In this document: piece by piece, positions 33,003 to 42,838 of the stretch | Layout of the letters: the number at the start of each line of letters is the position of its first letter | How positions within the stretch are numbered: position 1 is the first letter of the stretch | Source: Candidatus Syntrophosphaera thermopropionivorans | GTDB taxonomy: Bacteria > Cloacimonadota > Cloacimonadia > Cloacimonadales > Cloacimonadaceae | Length of the DNA: 56,354 bases | Assembly: GCF_004353895.1 (NCBI RefSeq) | Contig: NZ_SMOG01000008.1 | Location: 1 to 56,354 of the forward strand | Direction of reading: 5' to 3' | Program-made: the position numbers and the translations under genes | The notes under the pieces: model-generated | Told to the model about the DNA's origin: nothing | Database searches by the model: none | Seen by the model: the letters and a program-made list of their open reading frames with translations, nothing else

Positions 33003-36000
33003 ATGAAGAAAATAGTTTTGTCCTTGTTTTTACTTATCCCAGCAATATTTATTAGTGCTCAATCACGAGTTATCAGCCAAAGTCCAAATGAGGTAACTTT
33101 TGAATTTACCCTTCCTGAATATCAGATAGATTATTTGAAGATAAATGGAATCACCTGGCAACAAATAGTCTCTGATGAAGGAATTATTTTAGAAAAAGAA
33201 GGTTATCCCGAATTATTATTTTTCTGCGAAAATATAGCTATACCCGTGGATGGAGATATCTCGGTTAAAGTTAGCAGTGTCTCCAGCACTACCTTAAAAA
33301 ATATAAATTTGAAGCCTATAGAAAAGTTGGTGGTTCAAGATAATAAGGTTGATTACCAATTTTATCAGGATACTAAAGCTTACAGAAATAATCAGCTATA
33401 TCCTCTGGAGATAGTTCAAGCTGGTAAAAGTGCTTTCATAGGAGACCGCAGATTTGTTCCGCTACATATCTTCCCTTTTCAGTATAGAGCTACAACGAAG
33501 GAATTGATTGTTAATAGCAAATTTAAAGTGGAAGTTCGGATTCTGGGAAGTAAATCTGCCTCACCTAACTGGCAATTGAGTGAAAACCCTATTGACCAGG
33601 TTGGCGATTCCTTTTTCCTGAATAATGCTTCATCCAAAAGCTGGCGTTTAGCTAAAACTAAAGATAATAGTTATCAATCTCCTAAAGGTGGAACAAGTGC
33701 AGTTAATGAAATCCAGATTATTGTCAATCAGGAAGGAATTTATAAAGTCACCTATCAGCAATTGAATGACTTTATCCAGATTATGACTGATTCTTTAGAA
33801 GTGGCAATGGCATGGGATATTGATACAATTGACCCTCGTCATTTAGAATTAACCGATGAAAAAGGTCCTGTCCCCATCCACTTTTATGGTGAAGCGGATG
33901 GACATTTCAATAGAGGAGATTACTTTGAATTCTTCGGAGATCGTCATTATGGTGATACCTGCTATAATGATGACTATACAGCCGAAAATGTGTACACTCT
34001 TTATCTGAAATCTGGATTAGGTGCCAGAATGGCGGTAGAAAATGGAGGTTTAGTCAACTCCAATCCTGCTCAATATATAGTTCCTGATGCCTATGAGCAA
34101 ACTGTCCATTTTGAACAACAATTATTAATGGATAAATTAGGACATAGCTGGTCAGATAGCAATCCTGATTTTTATAAAGAGGACATCTGGTTCTGGAGAA
34201 GAATTAAAGCTCCAGATTTGGATATCATTCCCTTCCAGCTGCAGTATCCCAAAGATAGCGTTATAAGGCGTGCTCGTGCAAAGGTTTCTCTGTATGGTCT
34301 AACTTATTCCACTTCTCTTGCACCAGGACAATATGACCATAACGCTACGGTGAGAATAAATCAAGCTATGATTAATACTCATAACTGGATTGGGCAAACC
34401 GAACAAATCTTTGAGAATGATGTGCCTTTTGCCAATTCTTACCTTTATCACGGAACAAATAATATGTATATCAGTCTTTCTGGTAATACAGCATCTGGAA
34501 CCTTAGAACAAGTTCTCCTGGACTATTTAGAACTCACTTACTGGCGTGAATATAAGACCAGTGAAGATAAAATAAAGTTCACTAAACCATCAGACCGTCC
34601 AGCAGGTTTATATCAGTTTGAAATAAGTGGTTTTAATACTAACGATGTCTCAGTTTATAAAATAGGCTCAAGTATTTTTAATAGCCTGCAAATAGAACCT
34701 TTTGCGGTTAATGGAGGTGCTCCCTGGACTGTCTCACTACAAGATAGTGTTTATTCTACAGATGTGGTTTATTACGCTGTTACAGAAAGTAAAAAACTAT
34801 CCCCTTTGGGGTTCAGGTTAAATCTACCGTCGGATTTAAAGAATCCGGCTAATGCGGCAAATGTTATAATGGTAGGTAATAGAGAATTGCTGGAATCAGA
34901 AGGAGCAGATCTCTTAGTTAATATCTGGGAAGCAGATAGCTATGTTGTCAGAAAAGTTGATTATCAGGACATCTTCGATGAATTTAATCACGGGATAAGG
35001 TCTGCGGAAAGTTTAAAAGAGTTTTTCACCTACGCTTATAATAATTGGTCTCCTCCCCAGCTAAATTATGTTGTCTTATTAGGTGAAGGTATAAATGATG
35101 AGCGAGATAATAGTCCCTCTCGTCAATATGCTTTAGTTCCAGTTAAAAAAGTATGGACCATAAATCATGGTGCTACTGCCAGTGATACCTGGTATGGAAC
35201 AATTGTAGGAGATGACCCCATTCCAGACATTGTAATAACTCGGATAAATGCCTGGAAACCAGAACAGGTTCTTGCCTATGCTCAAAAAGCTTATAATTAC
35301 AGAAATAATCTTCTCACTAATAGGTTGTGGAATAATCATATCACATTAAGTGCTGGAGGTACACCTGGTTCGGCTCAAAATATTTTTGCCTTGCAATCGG
35401 AACGCATAAGAAGAAAGAGCATTCCACAAGATTACAGAGTGACCAGAGTCTATGGCTCTTCTCAGGGTGTAAATTCTGGTTATTATGGCAGTTCACCTCA
35501 ATTAAAAGAGGCAATTAATACCGGAACTCAGTATTTACAATTTATGGGACATGGTGGTTCTGGTATTTGGGCAGATTACAATCTGCTAAACTTAAGCGAT
35601 ATAGCCACATTAAATAATCAAACTTATCCTATTGTAGTTAGCCTGGCTTGCTATTGCTCTGCTTTTGATACCAATGGATTAGGAAGTATCAGTGAAGCCT
35701 TTACTATGCAACCAAATAAGGGAGCTATTGCTACCTTTGGTTTTACGGGATTAAGCTATGAACGCTCTGATGAGGATTGGGCTTTAGCCTTAACTGAAGC
35801 AATTTATAAACACGATTTCCCAACTCTTGGTCAAGCTTATCAATACACTTTAGCTAAATTTACCAGTAATAGTGGAATTTTAGGTATAACCTATGCCCTA
35901 ACCTATGGAGCTACTCTTTTAGGAGACCCCTTAATTAGATTGAAAAAACCTATAACTGATATCTCAGTTAATACAGATGAAGCCATTTTAATGCCAGGTG

Positions 36001-38021
36001 ACACCCTGGTCGTGAGAGCACAATTCCCTCAGGATGTTCTTGCAGCAAGACTATATATTCAGAATAACGATGAAATTATATTAAATATACCCTATGATTT
36101 ACCAGTAATAAATGGGAACTATAGTGCCAACTATATCATTCCAGCCAATATTCAGCCTCCTTATACCCGGAAGATTTTCCTGGCTGGATATTCTGTGACT
36201 GATGAGTATATAGGCAGGTCTGTTTTTGGAGTGGGTCGTTCTGCATTAACTCATATTAAAACTATACCGGAAAATCCTGCCTGGAATGATTCTCTTTCTT
36301 TTATTGCAAAACTTTTCAGCAATGAGGAGCTGCTTTCCCTAAAGGCTACTGTTTGTGTGGATAGCACTTTTGCGGGTGCTACCTGGTTAGACTTACCAAT
36401 GCAAGCCTATCCAGATATAGAAAATGGTTATATTACCATAAACAAATTACCACCTCTTTCTCCTGGAAAAGAGTATTTCTTTAAATATATAATGACTACC
36501 AATAGCGGTAACTACGAGTCCGTGTTGTATAGTTATTTAACCCGATTACCAGACTTGTATTTAAAAGATATTAAGTTAGAAACATCAAATTCTGAGCAAA
36601 TACTTAAAGTTCTGGTACAAAATATAGGCAACTCTGCTTCTTTGATTACCGATATCAAACTCTATACCCAGATTCCTAATAGCACAGAAACACTTGTAAA
36701 AACTCTGGATATGCCACCACTGGCAGTGAATGAAGAAATATGGGTTAATTTTTCCTTAGATGACCTTCCGCAAGCAAATATAGGAACAATAACCTTAAAA
36801 GTAAAAGTTAATGTTTCTGGAGCTTTTCCAGAATCACACTCCAACTATAATGCAAGCAATGTAATCTCATTAACTACTTGCTTCAACTATTATACTGTCA
36901 CTAATACTGGCTCTTTGATACAGAGTGTGGATAATAATGTTACCTGTGAAATACCACCAAATCTGGTTCCAAGCGGGAGAAATTCTGTATTCTATATTAA
37001 TAGTGTTGGAACTTATACAGCTAATGCTCAGCCAGATATATATCCAATAAAATTGAAAAGTTATGACAATTCACCTTCTATTCCTGCTTCCAATGCATAT
37101 GAAATTAGAACCCTGGATACTGCCCTGGTAGATTCCACCGGAACATTTATAAATAATAAGAAGATAAAGCTTACCTTTTTCTATAGCACAAATGACCAGG
37201 AAACACAGAATCTGGAAACGGAAAATTCCTATAAAATTTATCGCTGGGAAGATTCTGGAAAAAAATGGATACTACAAGGTGGAAATATTTCAGCTTCTGA
37301 GGACAAGGTCAATTTTGAAGTATCTAAACCCGGTATCTATACCATTTATCGTAATTGTGACCGAATAAGACCCTCAATTGATATCAATGTGCAAGAACAG
37401 GAATTTACCGTCGGAGGTTATATATCCGGAACAGGGACTATGTCACTATTACTAAGTGATGCTAATGGAATTGATGTTTTTGACAATTCAATCCAGCTTT
37501 ATCTTAATGGAACTAAAGTTCCAGAAGAAGATTACACCGTCACCATCAACTCCGAGTATTTAAATAGAATCCCCGTAAAATATCAGCTTAATTTAAGTAA
37601 AGGGACCTATTCACTGGTTATAGATTGTAAGGATGTAAATGGCAATTTCAATACTCGGGAAACACAATTCTATGTAAATAACACCTTTGATATTAAAAAT
37701 ATTGGCAACTATCCTAATCCAGTTCTGGGTGTTACAGAAGACCCTAAAAATCAGGGTAGAACACGTTTTACCTATGTGTTAACCGATGATGCAGATGAAG
37801 TGACGATAAAAGTTTATACTGTAGCAGGTCGTCTGGTTAAGACCTTTAAAAATCTCCCCACTGGAGTTGGATATCATGAATATCCAAGAACGGTTTATGG
37901 ATGGGATTGTAAAGATGAGTTTGGCTATTATCTGGCTAATGGAGTCTATTTCTACAAGGTTATAGCCAAAAAGGGAAACAAAAAGATTGAAAAAACTATG
38001 AAAATGGCTATTTTGAAATAG
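33003..38021 (+). CDS. porU: C25 (gingipain) family protease, PorU-like, with T9SS sorting domain
   Basis: Large secreted protein of 1672 residues. Signal peptide (1-19), beta-rich propeptide-like region (about 20-230), further beta domains, then the C25 caspase-fold protease (about 617-985) with H850 in MGHGG and C883/C885 in LACYCSAFD as the catalytic dyad. A CARDB-like domain (about 1182-1290) and other Ig-like modules follow. The last 108 residues (from 1565, IGNYPNPV) are a FlgD-like C-terminal domain with IKVYTVAGRLVKTF, the T9SS sorting type. In Porphyromonas the sortase gene porU lies directly before porV, as here. It is longer than usual PorU (about 1100-1300), so an exported protease cargo is the alternative. 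It starts 15 bp after purD. Confidence 0.75.
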   Translation: MKKIVLSLFLLIPAIFISAQSRVISQSPNEVTFEFTLPEYQIDYLKINGITWQQIVSDEGIILEKEGYPELLFFCENIAIPVDGDISVKVSSVSSTTLKNINLKPIEKLVVQDNKVDYQFYQDTKAYRNNQLYPLEIVQAGKSAFIGDRRFVPLHIFPFQYRATTKELIVNSKFKVEVRILGSKSASPNWQLSENPIDQVGDSFFLNNASSKSWRLAKTKDNSYQSPKGGTSAVNEIQIIVNQEGIYKVTYQQLNDFIQIMTDSLEVAMAWDIDTIDPRHLELTDEKGPVPIHFYGEADGHFNRGDYFEFFGDRHYGDTCYNDDYTAENVYTLYLKSGLGARMAVENGGLVNSNPAQYIVPDAYEQTVHFEQQLLMDKLGHSWSDSNPDFYKEDIWFWRRIKAPDLDIIPFQLQYPKDSVIRRARAKVSLYGLTYSTSLAPGQYDHNATVRINQAMINTHNWIGQTEQIFENDVPFANSYLYHGTNNMYISLSGNTASGTLEQVLLDYLELTYWREYKTSEDKIKFTKPSDRPAGLYQFEISGFNTNDVSVYKIGSSIFNSLQIEPFAVNGGAPWTVSLQDSVYSTDVVYYAVTESKKLSPLGFRLNLPSDLKNPANAANVIMVGNRELLESEGADLLVNIWEADSYVVRKVDYQDIFDEFNHGIRSAESLKEFFTYAYNNWSPPQLNYVVLLGEGINDERDNSPSRQYALVPVKKVWTINHGATASDTWYGTIVGDDPIPDIVITRINAWKPEQVLAYAQKAYNYRNNLLTNRLWNNHITLSAGGTPGSAQNIFALQSERIRRKSIPQDYRVTRVYGSSQGVNSGYYGSSPQLKEAINTGTQYLQFMGHGGSGIWADYNLLNLSDIATLNNQTYPIVVSLACYCSAFDTNGLGSISEAFTMQPNKGAIATFGFTGLSYERSDEDWALALTEAIYKHDFPTLGQAYQYTLAKFTSNSGILGITYALTYGATLLGDPLIRLKKPITDISVNTDEAILMPGDTLVVRAQFPQDVLAARLYIQNNDEIILNIPYDLPVINGNYSANYIIPANIQPPYTRKIFLAGYSVTDEYIGRSVFGVGRSALTHIKTIPENPAWNDSLSFIAKLFSNEELLSLKATVCVDSTFAGATWLDLPMQAYPDIENGYITINKLPPLSPGKEYFFKYIMTTNSGNYESVLYSYLTRLPDLYLKDIKLETSNSEQILKVLVQNIGNSASLITDIKLYTQIPNSTETLVKTLDMPPLAVNEEIWVNFSLDDLPQANIGTITLKVKVNVSGAFPESHSNYNASNVISLTTCFNYYTVTNTGSLIQSVDNNVTCEIPPNLVPSGRNSVFYINSVGTYTANAQPDIYPIKLKSYDNSPSIPASNAYEIRTLDTALVDSTGTFINNKKIKLTFFYSTNDQETQNLETENSYKIYRWEDSGKKWILQGGNISASEDKVNFEVSKPGIYTIYRNCDRIRPSIDINVQEQEFTVGGYISGTGTMSLLLSDANGIDVFDNSIQLYLNGTKVPEEDYTVTINSEYLNRIPVKYQLNLSKGTYSLVIDCKDVNGNFNTRETQFYVNNTFDIKNIGNYPNPVLGVTEDPKNQGRTRFTYVLTDDADEVTIKVYTVAGRLVKTFKNLPTGVGYHEYPRTVYGWDCKDEFGYYLANGVYFYKVIAKKGNKKIEKTMKMAILK

Positions 38022-38029
38022 GTGCAGAT

Positions 38030-39046
38030 ATGAGAAAGACTTTCTGGATATTAATTTTTACTCTCGCTTTTGCTTTACCTTTAAACGCTGGTCGCTATGC
38101 TGGTGATTTTATGATGATAGGTTCGGGTGTGCGTCCCTTAGGAATGGGAGGTGCTTTTGTCTCTTTGGCAGATGATGGCTCTGCTATCTACTGGAATCCT
38201 TCGGGTATATCACAAATAAAAAAATCTGAGGTTACTGCTATGCATGCTTTCTTGTATAATGGTTTAGCCTCTTATGACCATATTACTTTTTGCCAACCCT
38301 TGCCAAGTGATGTGACTATTGGAATAAATATCACCCGCTTAACCATAAATGATATACCCCTTTTCAAAGAATCTTATTTAATCGGGACTAATGTAGACCA
38401 GAGGATAAATAATAGTGCCTATCAATTAACCGGAATTCCTGATGGAAAATTTAAAAGTACTGATGACCTCTACCAATTTGCCTTTGCCAAACATATTCAT
38501 TATGATTTAAATATGGGATGGCTCTTTTTCGCTATTCCTATTGATTTCTGTGCGGGTGGAAACATTAAGTTCATAAATAGAAAAATAATGGATAATGTTG
38601 GTTCAGGTACGGGAATTGATTTTGGTATGAAACTTAAAACCGATATGGCAATACTCTTTGATTGGGACGCCTTAGGAACTTTAGATATAGGAGTTAATTT
38701 CCAGGATATTGCTGGAACTCAAATCAGCTGGGATACCCCTTCACAAACTGGACATAGCGATGAAGTTTTATTCAATACTAAATTAGGACTTGCCATAACT
38801 CAGCCTATCCCTAAGATTGATTCAGAGGTTATTCTGGCATATGATTATGATTATGTCTACAATGGATGCAACCATTATGGTGCCCAATTTTCTTATAAAA
38901 ATTTGGGAAGCTTAAGATTGGGTTACTATGATACCAATTTCACCTGTGGTGCAACCATTAATGTCTATGGCGTTAATCTTGACTATGCATTAGTCACAAA
39001 TCCAGTAGGTATAACCAATAGAATTGGTTTGAGAGTTAGCTTTTAG
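38030..39046 (+). CDS. porV: PorV/PorQ-family outer-membrane barrel protein
   Basis: Protein of 338 residues: signal peptide (1-20) then GSGVRPLGMGGAFVSLADD and SAIYWNPSGI, the UPF0164/PorV opening, followed by about 14 amphipathic strands and a terminal YALVTNPVGITNRIGLRVSF strand. In T9SS bacteria PorV carries cargo and binds the sortase PorU at the outer membrane. It begins 8 bp after the C25 protease gene and overlaps no other. PorQ and other PorV-like barrels share the fold, so the symbol rests mainly on context. Confidence 0.78.
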   Translation: MRKTFWILIFTLAFALPLNAGRYAGDFMMIGSGVRPLGMGGAFVSLADDGSAIYWNPSGISQIKKSEVTAMHAFLYNGLASYDHITFCQPLPSDVTIGINITRLTINDIPLFKESYLIGTNVDQRINNSAYQLTGIPDGKFKSTDDLYQFAFAKHIHYDLNMGWLFFAIPIDFCAGGNIKFINRKIMDNVGSGTGIDFGMKLKTDMAILFDWDALGTLDIGVNFQDIAGTQISWDTPSQTGHSDEVLFNTKLGLAITQPIPKIDSEVILAYDYDYVYNGCNHYGAQFSYKNLGSLRLGYYDTNFTCGATINVYGVNLDYALVTNPVGITNRIGLRVSF

Positions 39047-39056
39047 TGGAGATAAA

Positions 39057-39833
39057 ATGAAAAAATATATGTTTTTATTTATTATAGCGTTGGCTATCAT
39101 CTTAACCGGATGTTCGGGTAGAGATGAAAATGAAAAAGATAAAATCCCTCCTATCCCGCCAGTTTTAACTCCTCATTTAGGCGACACTGGAGATCCACCT
39201 GTAGAATATGGAGGACAATTGATTGTTCTTAATGAGGACAACAATGGAATTGACGCAGTTCCCGATGGAGATTGGATAAGAGTGCTCTGGGATCCTTTCA
39301 AAGATACTGATTTAAGCCATGTAAGGATTTATCGTTTTAATGATTTTAACCCTGAACCTGTATTTATGGATTCAATATCTGCTTCCGCACATTACTATCT
39401 GGATACAGACACCAATATAATGGAACGAGTTTGGTATTCCTACTTTATTGACCTGGTAGATTTAGCTGGGAATACATCTCGTTCTGATACCACTTCTTAT
39501 GCTCTATTACCTAAAAGCATCCTTATTTCTCCAGCAGATAATTCTGTAATATCTCCTTTAAATATGAGTTTCAAATGGCATCGTATTGGTAGTGTGGGCA
39601 AATTTAGAATTATTTTCTTTGACGAGAATTACAATTATGTCTGGCATAAGGACATCACTACAAACTTAGAAAATGAGGAGTTTGAAGTTATAGATTTCCC
39701 CGTCAATACTGCTCAGCAATATGCAGGACAAAGTTTGAGATGGCGAGTAGATTCATTTGAATATGATGCAGACAAAGAAGAATATATGGGTTCAGAATCA
39801 AATGAAAGAATTATCCATATTGGTCAGATATAA
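39057..39833 (+). CDS. Lipoprotein with fibronectin III-like module
   Basis: Protein of 258 residues. Lipoprotein signal with LTGC (C19). A low-complexity Pro-rich stretch (IPPIPPVLTPH) precedes a fibronectin type III-like domain (about 70-145; WIRVLWDPFKDTDLSHVRIYR, then WYSYFIDLVDLAGNTSR) and a second beta domain opening SPADNSVISPLNMSFKWHR. It is 10 bp after porV and probably on the same transcript. It could be an outer-membrane partner of the secretion pair; no function is known. Confidence 0.8.
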   Translation: MKKYMFLFIIALAIILTGCSGRDENEKDKIPPIPPVLTPHLGDTGDPPVEYGGQLIVLNEDNNGIDAVPDGDWIRVLWDPFKDTDLSHVRIYRFNDFNPEPVFMDSISASAHYYLDTDTNIMERVWYSYFIDLVDLAGNTSRSDTTSYALLPKSILISPADNSVISPLNMSFKWHRIGSVGKFRIIFFDENYNYVWHKDITTNLENEEFEVIDFPVNTAQQYAGQSLRWRVDSFEYDADKEEYMGSESNERIIHIGQI

Positions 39834-39959
39834 CAGATATGAACTGTACTATTCTAATTTCAAAGAATATGATTAGGTCTACAATGAAATTAATGTTTTA
39901 TCTTGACATAAATCTATAAATGAAGAAAATAAAAATAAATTCTAATAAATGAGGCTAAA
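39834..39959 (+). promoter_or_regulatory. Intergenic region with possible promoter for the SLBB-wzc genes
   Basis: TTGACA at 39903-39908. The spacing-correct -10 region (39926-39931, AAAATA) is weak. A GAGG ribosome site at 39950 precedes the TTG at 39960. Confidence 0.3.
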
Positions 39960-40535
39960 TTGAAGAAAATACTGCTTTTTATCATAATCACCAGCTTTAC
40001 AGTATTAGCTTTTGCTCAAGCAGGAAATGTAGTGGTTACTTCAACCAGCACCTCTGCTTATTCCTATGAGGGAACTGGAGCAGGAGCACAAAAATTGAAA
40101 ATGAATGTTTATATTCTCGGTAGGGTCAATAAACCAGGTTTATATCTAGTCCCCGATGATACAGATTTTCCTACTTTGTTAGCTTTAGCTGGAGGTCCAG
40201 CAGAAGATGCAAAACTTTCTAAAATCCGTATTATTAGACCAGTTAATCCTACTTTAGATGCAGAATCGGAACCAGAAGTTATCTGGCTGGATTTCAAAAA
40301 ATATATGGATACAGCTGATAATAAATATCTTGCCACAAAGACCATAAAAACGAAAGTTATTGATGAATTTACAGGAGAAGAAATAGAACATACTGTTTAT
40401 GACCTGCGTCTTCAACCTGGAGATACAGTTGTGATCTCTGGCACTATCTTTTATGCTTTTGATAGAATAGCGGACTTTCTCTCCAAAGTTGCTATCGCAC
40501 TCAGTGTTTATAATTTAATAGCCAATATTAAGTAG
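39960..40535 (+). CDS. SLBB-domain exopolysaccharide export protein
   Basis: Protein of 191 residues with a signal peptide (1-19) and an SLBB domain (about 48-150; VYILGRVNKPGLYLVPDDT, LLALAGGPAEDAKLSKIRI, and LRLQPGDTVVI). The C-terminal helix (about 168-190) is hydrophobic. It lacks the N-terminal polysaccharide export domain of full Wza, so it is a reduced form. The TTG start and position 8 bp before the Wzc gene suggest it is its periplasmic or outer-membrane partner. Confidence 0.78.
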   Translation: MKKILLFIIITSFTVLAFAQAGNVVVTSTSTSAYSYEGTGAGAQKLKMNVYILGRVNKPGLYLVPDDTDFPTLLALAGGPAEDAKLSKIRIIRPVNPTLDAESEPEVIWLDFKKYMDTADNKYLATKTIKTKVIDEFTGEEIEHTVYDLRLQPGDTVVISGTIFYAFDRIADFLSKVAIALSVYNLIANIK

Positions 40536-40543
40536 GTGATAAG

Positions 40544-42838
40544 ATGGAACAACAACCTATGCAAAATCCTCAAACACCTCAAGTTGAAGAGATAAATCTC
40601 AAAGAATATTTACGCATTATTTATCAATTCCGCTATTTAGTAGTTATTATATTTGTCGTCGTTATAATCGGCACTATTCTTTATACTTACCAGCAACCTC
40701 GTATTTACTCTGCCACTTCTAAAATTTTAATGGAAAATAAATCTACAGGTGCAGATATTTTAATGCTAACCGGTCAGGGTAGTGGAAAAAACTACATCAA
40801 TAATCAGATACAACTTATCAAGAGTAAACCTCTTTTATCTGCAGCCTGGGAAATTATGAAAAAGAATCCGGAATGGGAAGCTTATCCAATTAGTTCAACC
40901 GAAAATCCTATTGATCATTTAGGTGAAGTTAAAATAGAAGCATTAAGGGAAACTGATGTTTTAAATCTTTCTTTTGAATCTACTAATCCAGGAGAAGCTA
41001 TGGCAACTGTTAATGCTATAGCTGATGCTGTGGTTCAGCAAAATACTCAAATAGCAAGATTAGAATATACTACAGTTAGAGAATTTCTGGGAGAGCAACT
41101 TGACCTGATTTCTCGTAGATTACAGGCTTCAGAAGAGGATTTAAGAGCTTTTAAAAATGAAAATAAGATAGTAGAACTCACGGAAACTACCAAAAAATGG
41201 ATTGAGCAATCTGCAGATGTTGAATCTCAATATGAATCGGCATTAACAGACCAGGCAGTTAAAGCAAGGACTCTGGAAGTGTTAAAGAGACAGTTAAAAG
41301 ACCAGGATTCTTTAATGGTAGAAGTTGATAATGTCTTAAGAGCACCTTACATAGAGCAGTTACGTAAAGATATAACTAACACTCAAGCCACTATAGCAAA
41401 ATTACGCACTAACGAAAATTATTCTTCCGACCATCCCCAAATAAAACTCCTTCAAGAAGAACTTTCTAAAACTAAGGCTACTCTGGATGCTGAAATAAAA
41501 AAATATATCAGTAAAAATTTAAATTATGACCCTCTCTCTTTCAGAAATCAAATCCTTACTAAGATAGTTCAAGCAGAAGTAGACCTTGAAATGGCTCGTA
41601 CTCAAGTTCATGGACTGGAACAAACAAAAGCTATCTTTGAAGATAGAATTATCACTTTGCCAGATAAGGAACTTCAGCTGGCACGTTTGACCAGAAGTAT
41701 GGCTCTGGATGAAAAAATTTACGGCATAATGATGGAAAAGTATGAAGATGCCCGGATTGCAGAACAAGCAAAAATAGGTAATATAAGAGTCATTGATTAT
41801 GCCACTAGACCAGATAAACCCATCAAACCTAATATCTCTATGAATTTATTAGTTGGTATCCTGCTTGGTTTAGGATTAGGTATTGCTACAGCATTAATTG
41901 TACATTCTATGGATACTAAGTTGCGTACTCTTGAAGATATTGAAAGCTATGTCCGTTTACCTATTTTGGGTACTATCCCCCTAATTCAAGAATCTGAATC
42001 CCGGATTATGGAATTCAATCGGATGATAGAACAAAGTGAGGGAGAAAATAAAGAGCAACTGAGTAAATCTTTACATTATGTTATGATGCAATTGGTCTCT
42101 CATTATGCTCCAAAATCACCTATCTCAGAAGCTTATAGAACCTTAAGAACGAATATACTTTCTAAAAAAACCGAAGGTAGCACCTCAATGTTAATTACTT
42201 CTGCAGGTCCTAAAGAAGGTAAATCTACTACTATTTCCAATCTTGCTATAACTTTTTCCCAGATGAACGCTAAAGTTATCTTAGTTGATATGGATATGCG
42301 ACGTCCTATGCTTCATAATAAATTCGCCTTGGAAAAAGAAAATGGTATCAGTGACTATCTAATTGACCAGGATGTTCCGTTAAAACAAATAATTAAGGCT
42401 TCAGGTATACCCAATCTGGATATCATTACCAGTGGTTTTATTCCTCCAAATCCTTCTGAGTTAATTTCATCTCCCAGGATGGATAAAATAATTGAAGAAT
42501 TAAAATCTCAATATGATTATATTCTCTTTGATACACCACCTATTATTGCCGTGACAGATGCTTTAATTCTGACTAAAAAGGTCGATCTTACTTTCTTAGT
42601 TGTTCGTTGTGGAACTACAGAAAAGGGCATTGTTAAGCGTGCAAGGGATATGATGGAAAATGTTAATGCCACAATAGATGGTATTATTGTGAACGGCGTT
42701 TATGTCCAAAAGTATTATAGTAAATCTAACTACTACTATTATTATTACTATTATTATTACTATTATGGTGAACAGCAACCTAAAAAACAAAAGAAGGCTA
42801 ATCTATCCTTCATACGCAAAAATAAATCTATTCCTTGA
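40544..42838 (+). CDS. Wzc-type chain-length determinant and BY-kinase
   Basis: Protein of 764 residues. The Wzz domain has membrane helices near 30-50 and 430-450 that flank long coiled coils. The cytoplasmic tyrosine kinase has Walker A (553-562, SAGPKEGKST), Walker A' (578-588, VILVDMDMRRP) and Walker B (ILFDTPP). The tail has 12 consecutive tyrosines (730-741) and three more at 720, 724 and 725, the usual autophosphorylation cluster in exaggerated form. It regulates polysaccharide chain length and export. No polymerase, flippase or glycosyltransferase gene is adjacent. Confidence 0.92.
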   Translation: MEQQPMQNPQTPQVEEINLKEYLRIIYQFRYLVVIIFVVVIIGTILYTYQQPRIYSATSKILMENKSTGADILMLTGQGSGKNYINNQIQLIKSKPLLSAAWEIMKKNPEWEAYPISSTENPIDHLGEVKIEALRETDVLNLSFESTNPGEAMATVNAIADAVVQQNTQIARLEYTTVREFLGEQLDLISRRLQASEEDLRAFKNENKIVELTETTKKWIEQSADVESQYESALTDQAVKARTLEVLKRQLKDQDSLMVEVDNVLRAPYIEQLRKDITNTQATIAKLRTNENYSSDHPQIKLLQEELSKTKATLDAEIKKYISKNLNYDPLSFRNQILTKIVQAEVDLEMARTQVHGLEQTKAIFEDRIITLPDKELQLARLTRSMALDEKIYGIMMEKYEDARIAEQAKIGNIRVIDYATRPDKPIKPNISMNLLVGILLGLGLGIATALIVHSMDTKLRTLEDIESYVRLPILGTIPLIQESESRIMEFNRMIEQSEGENKEQLSKSLHYVMMQLVSHYAPKSPISEAYRTLRTNILSKKTEGSTSMLITSAGPKEGKSTTISNLAITFSQMNAKVILVDMDMRRPMLHNKFALEKENGISDYLIDQDVPLKQIIKASGIPNLDIITSGFIPPNPSELISSPRMDKIIEELKSQYDYILFDTPPIIAVTDALILTKKVDLTFLVVRCGTTEKGIVKRARDMMENVNATIDGIIVNGVYVQKYYSKSNYYYYYYYYYYYYGEQQPKKQKKANLSFIRKNKSIP

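Noticed and set aside
39903-39931. Strong promoter before the SLBB gene
   Set aside because: The TTGACA is perfect but the -10 is poor, so it is listed only with low confidence.
42702-42764. N-terminal extension of IspE
   Set aside because: These residues are the frame-shifted reading of the tyrosine codons and part of the wzc gene; the IspE family begins close to YAKINLF.
42596-42790. Minus-strand frame opposite the poly-tyrosine run
   Set aside because: It is a shadow of the TAT/TAC codons and has no ribosome site or sensible sequence.
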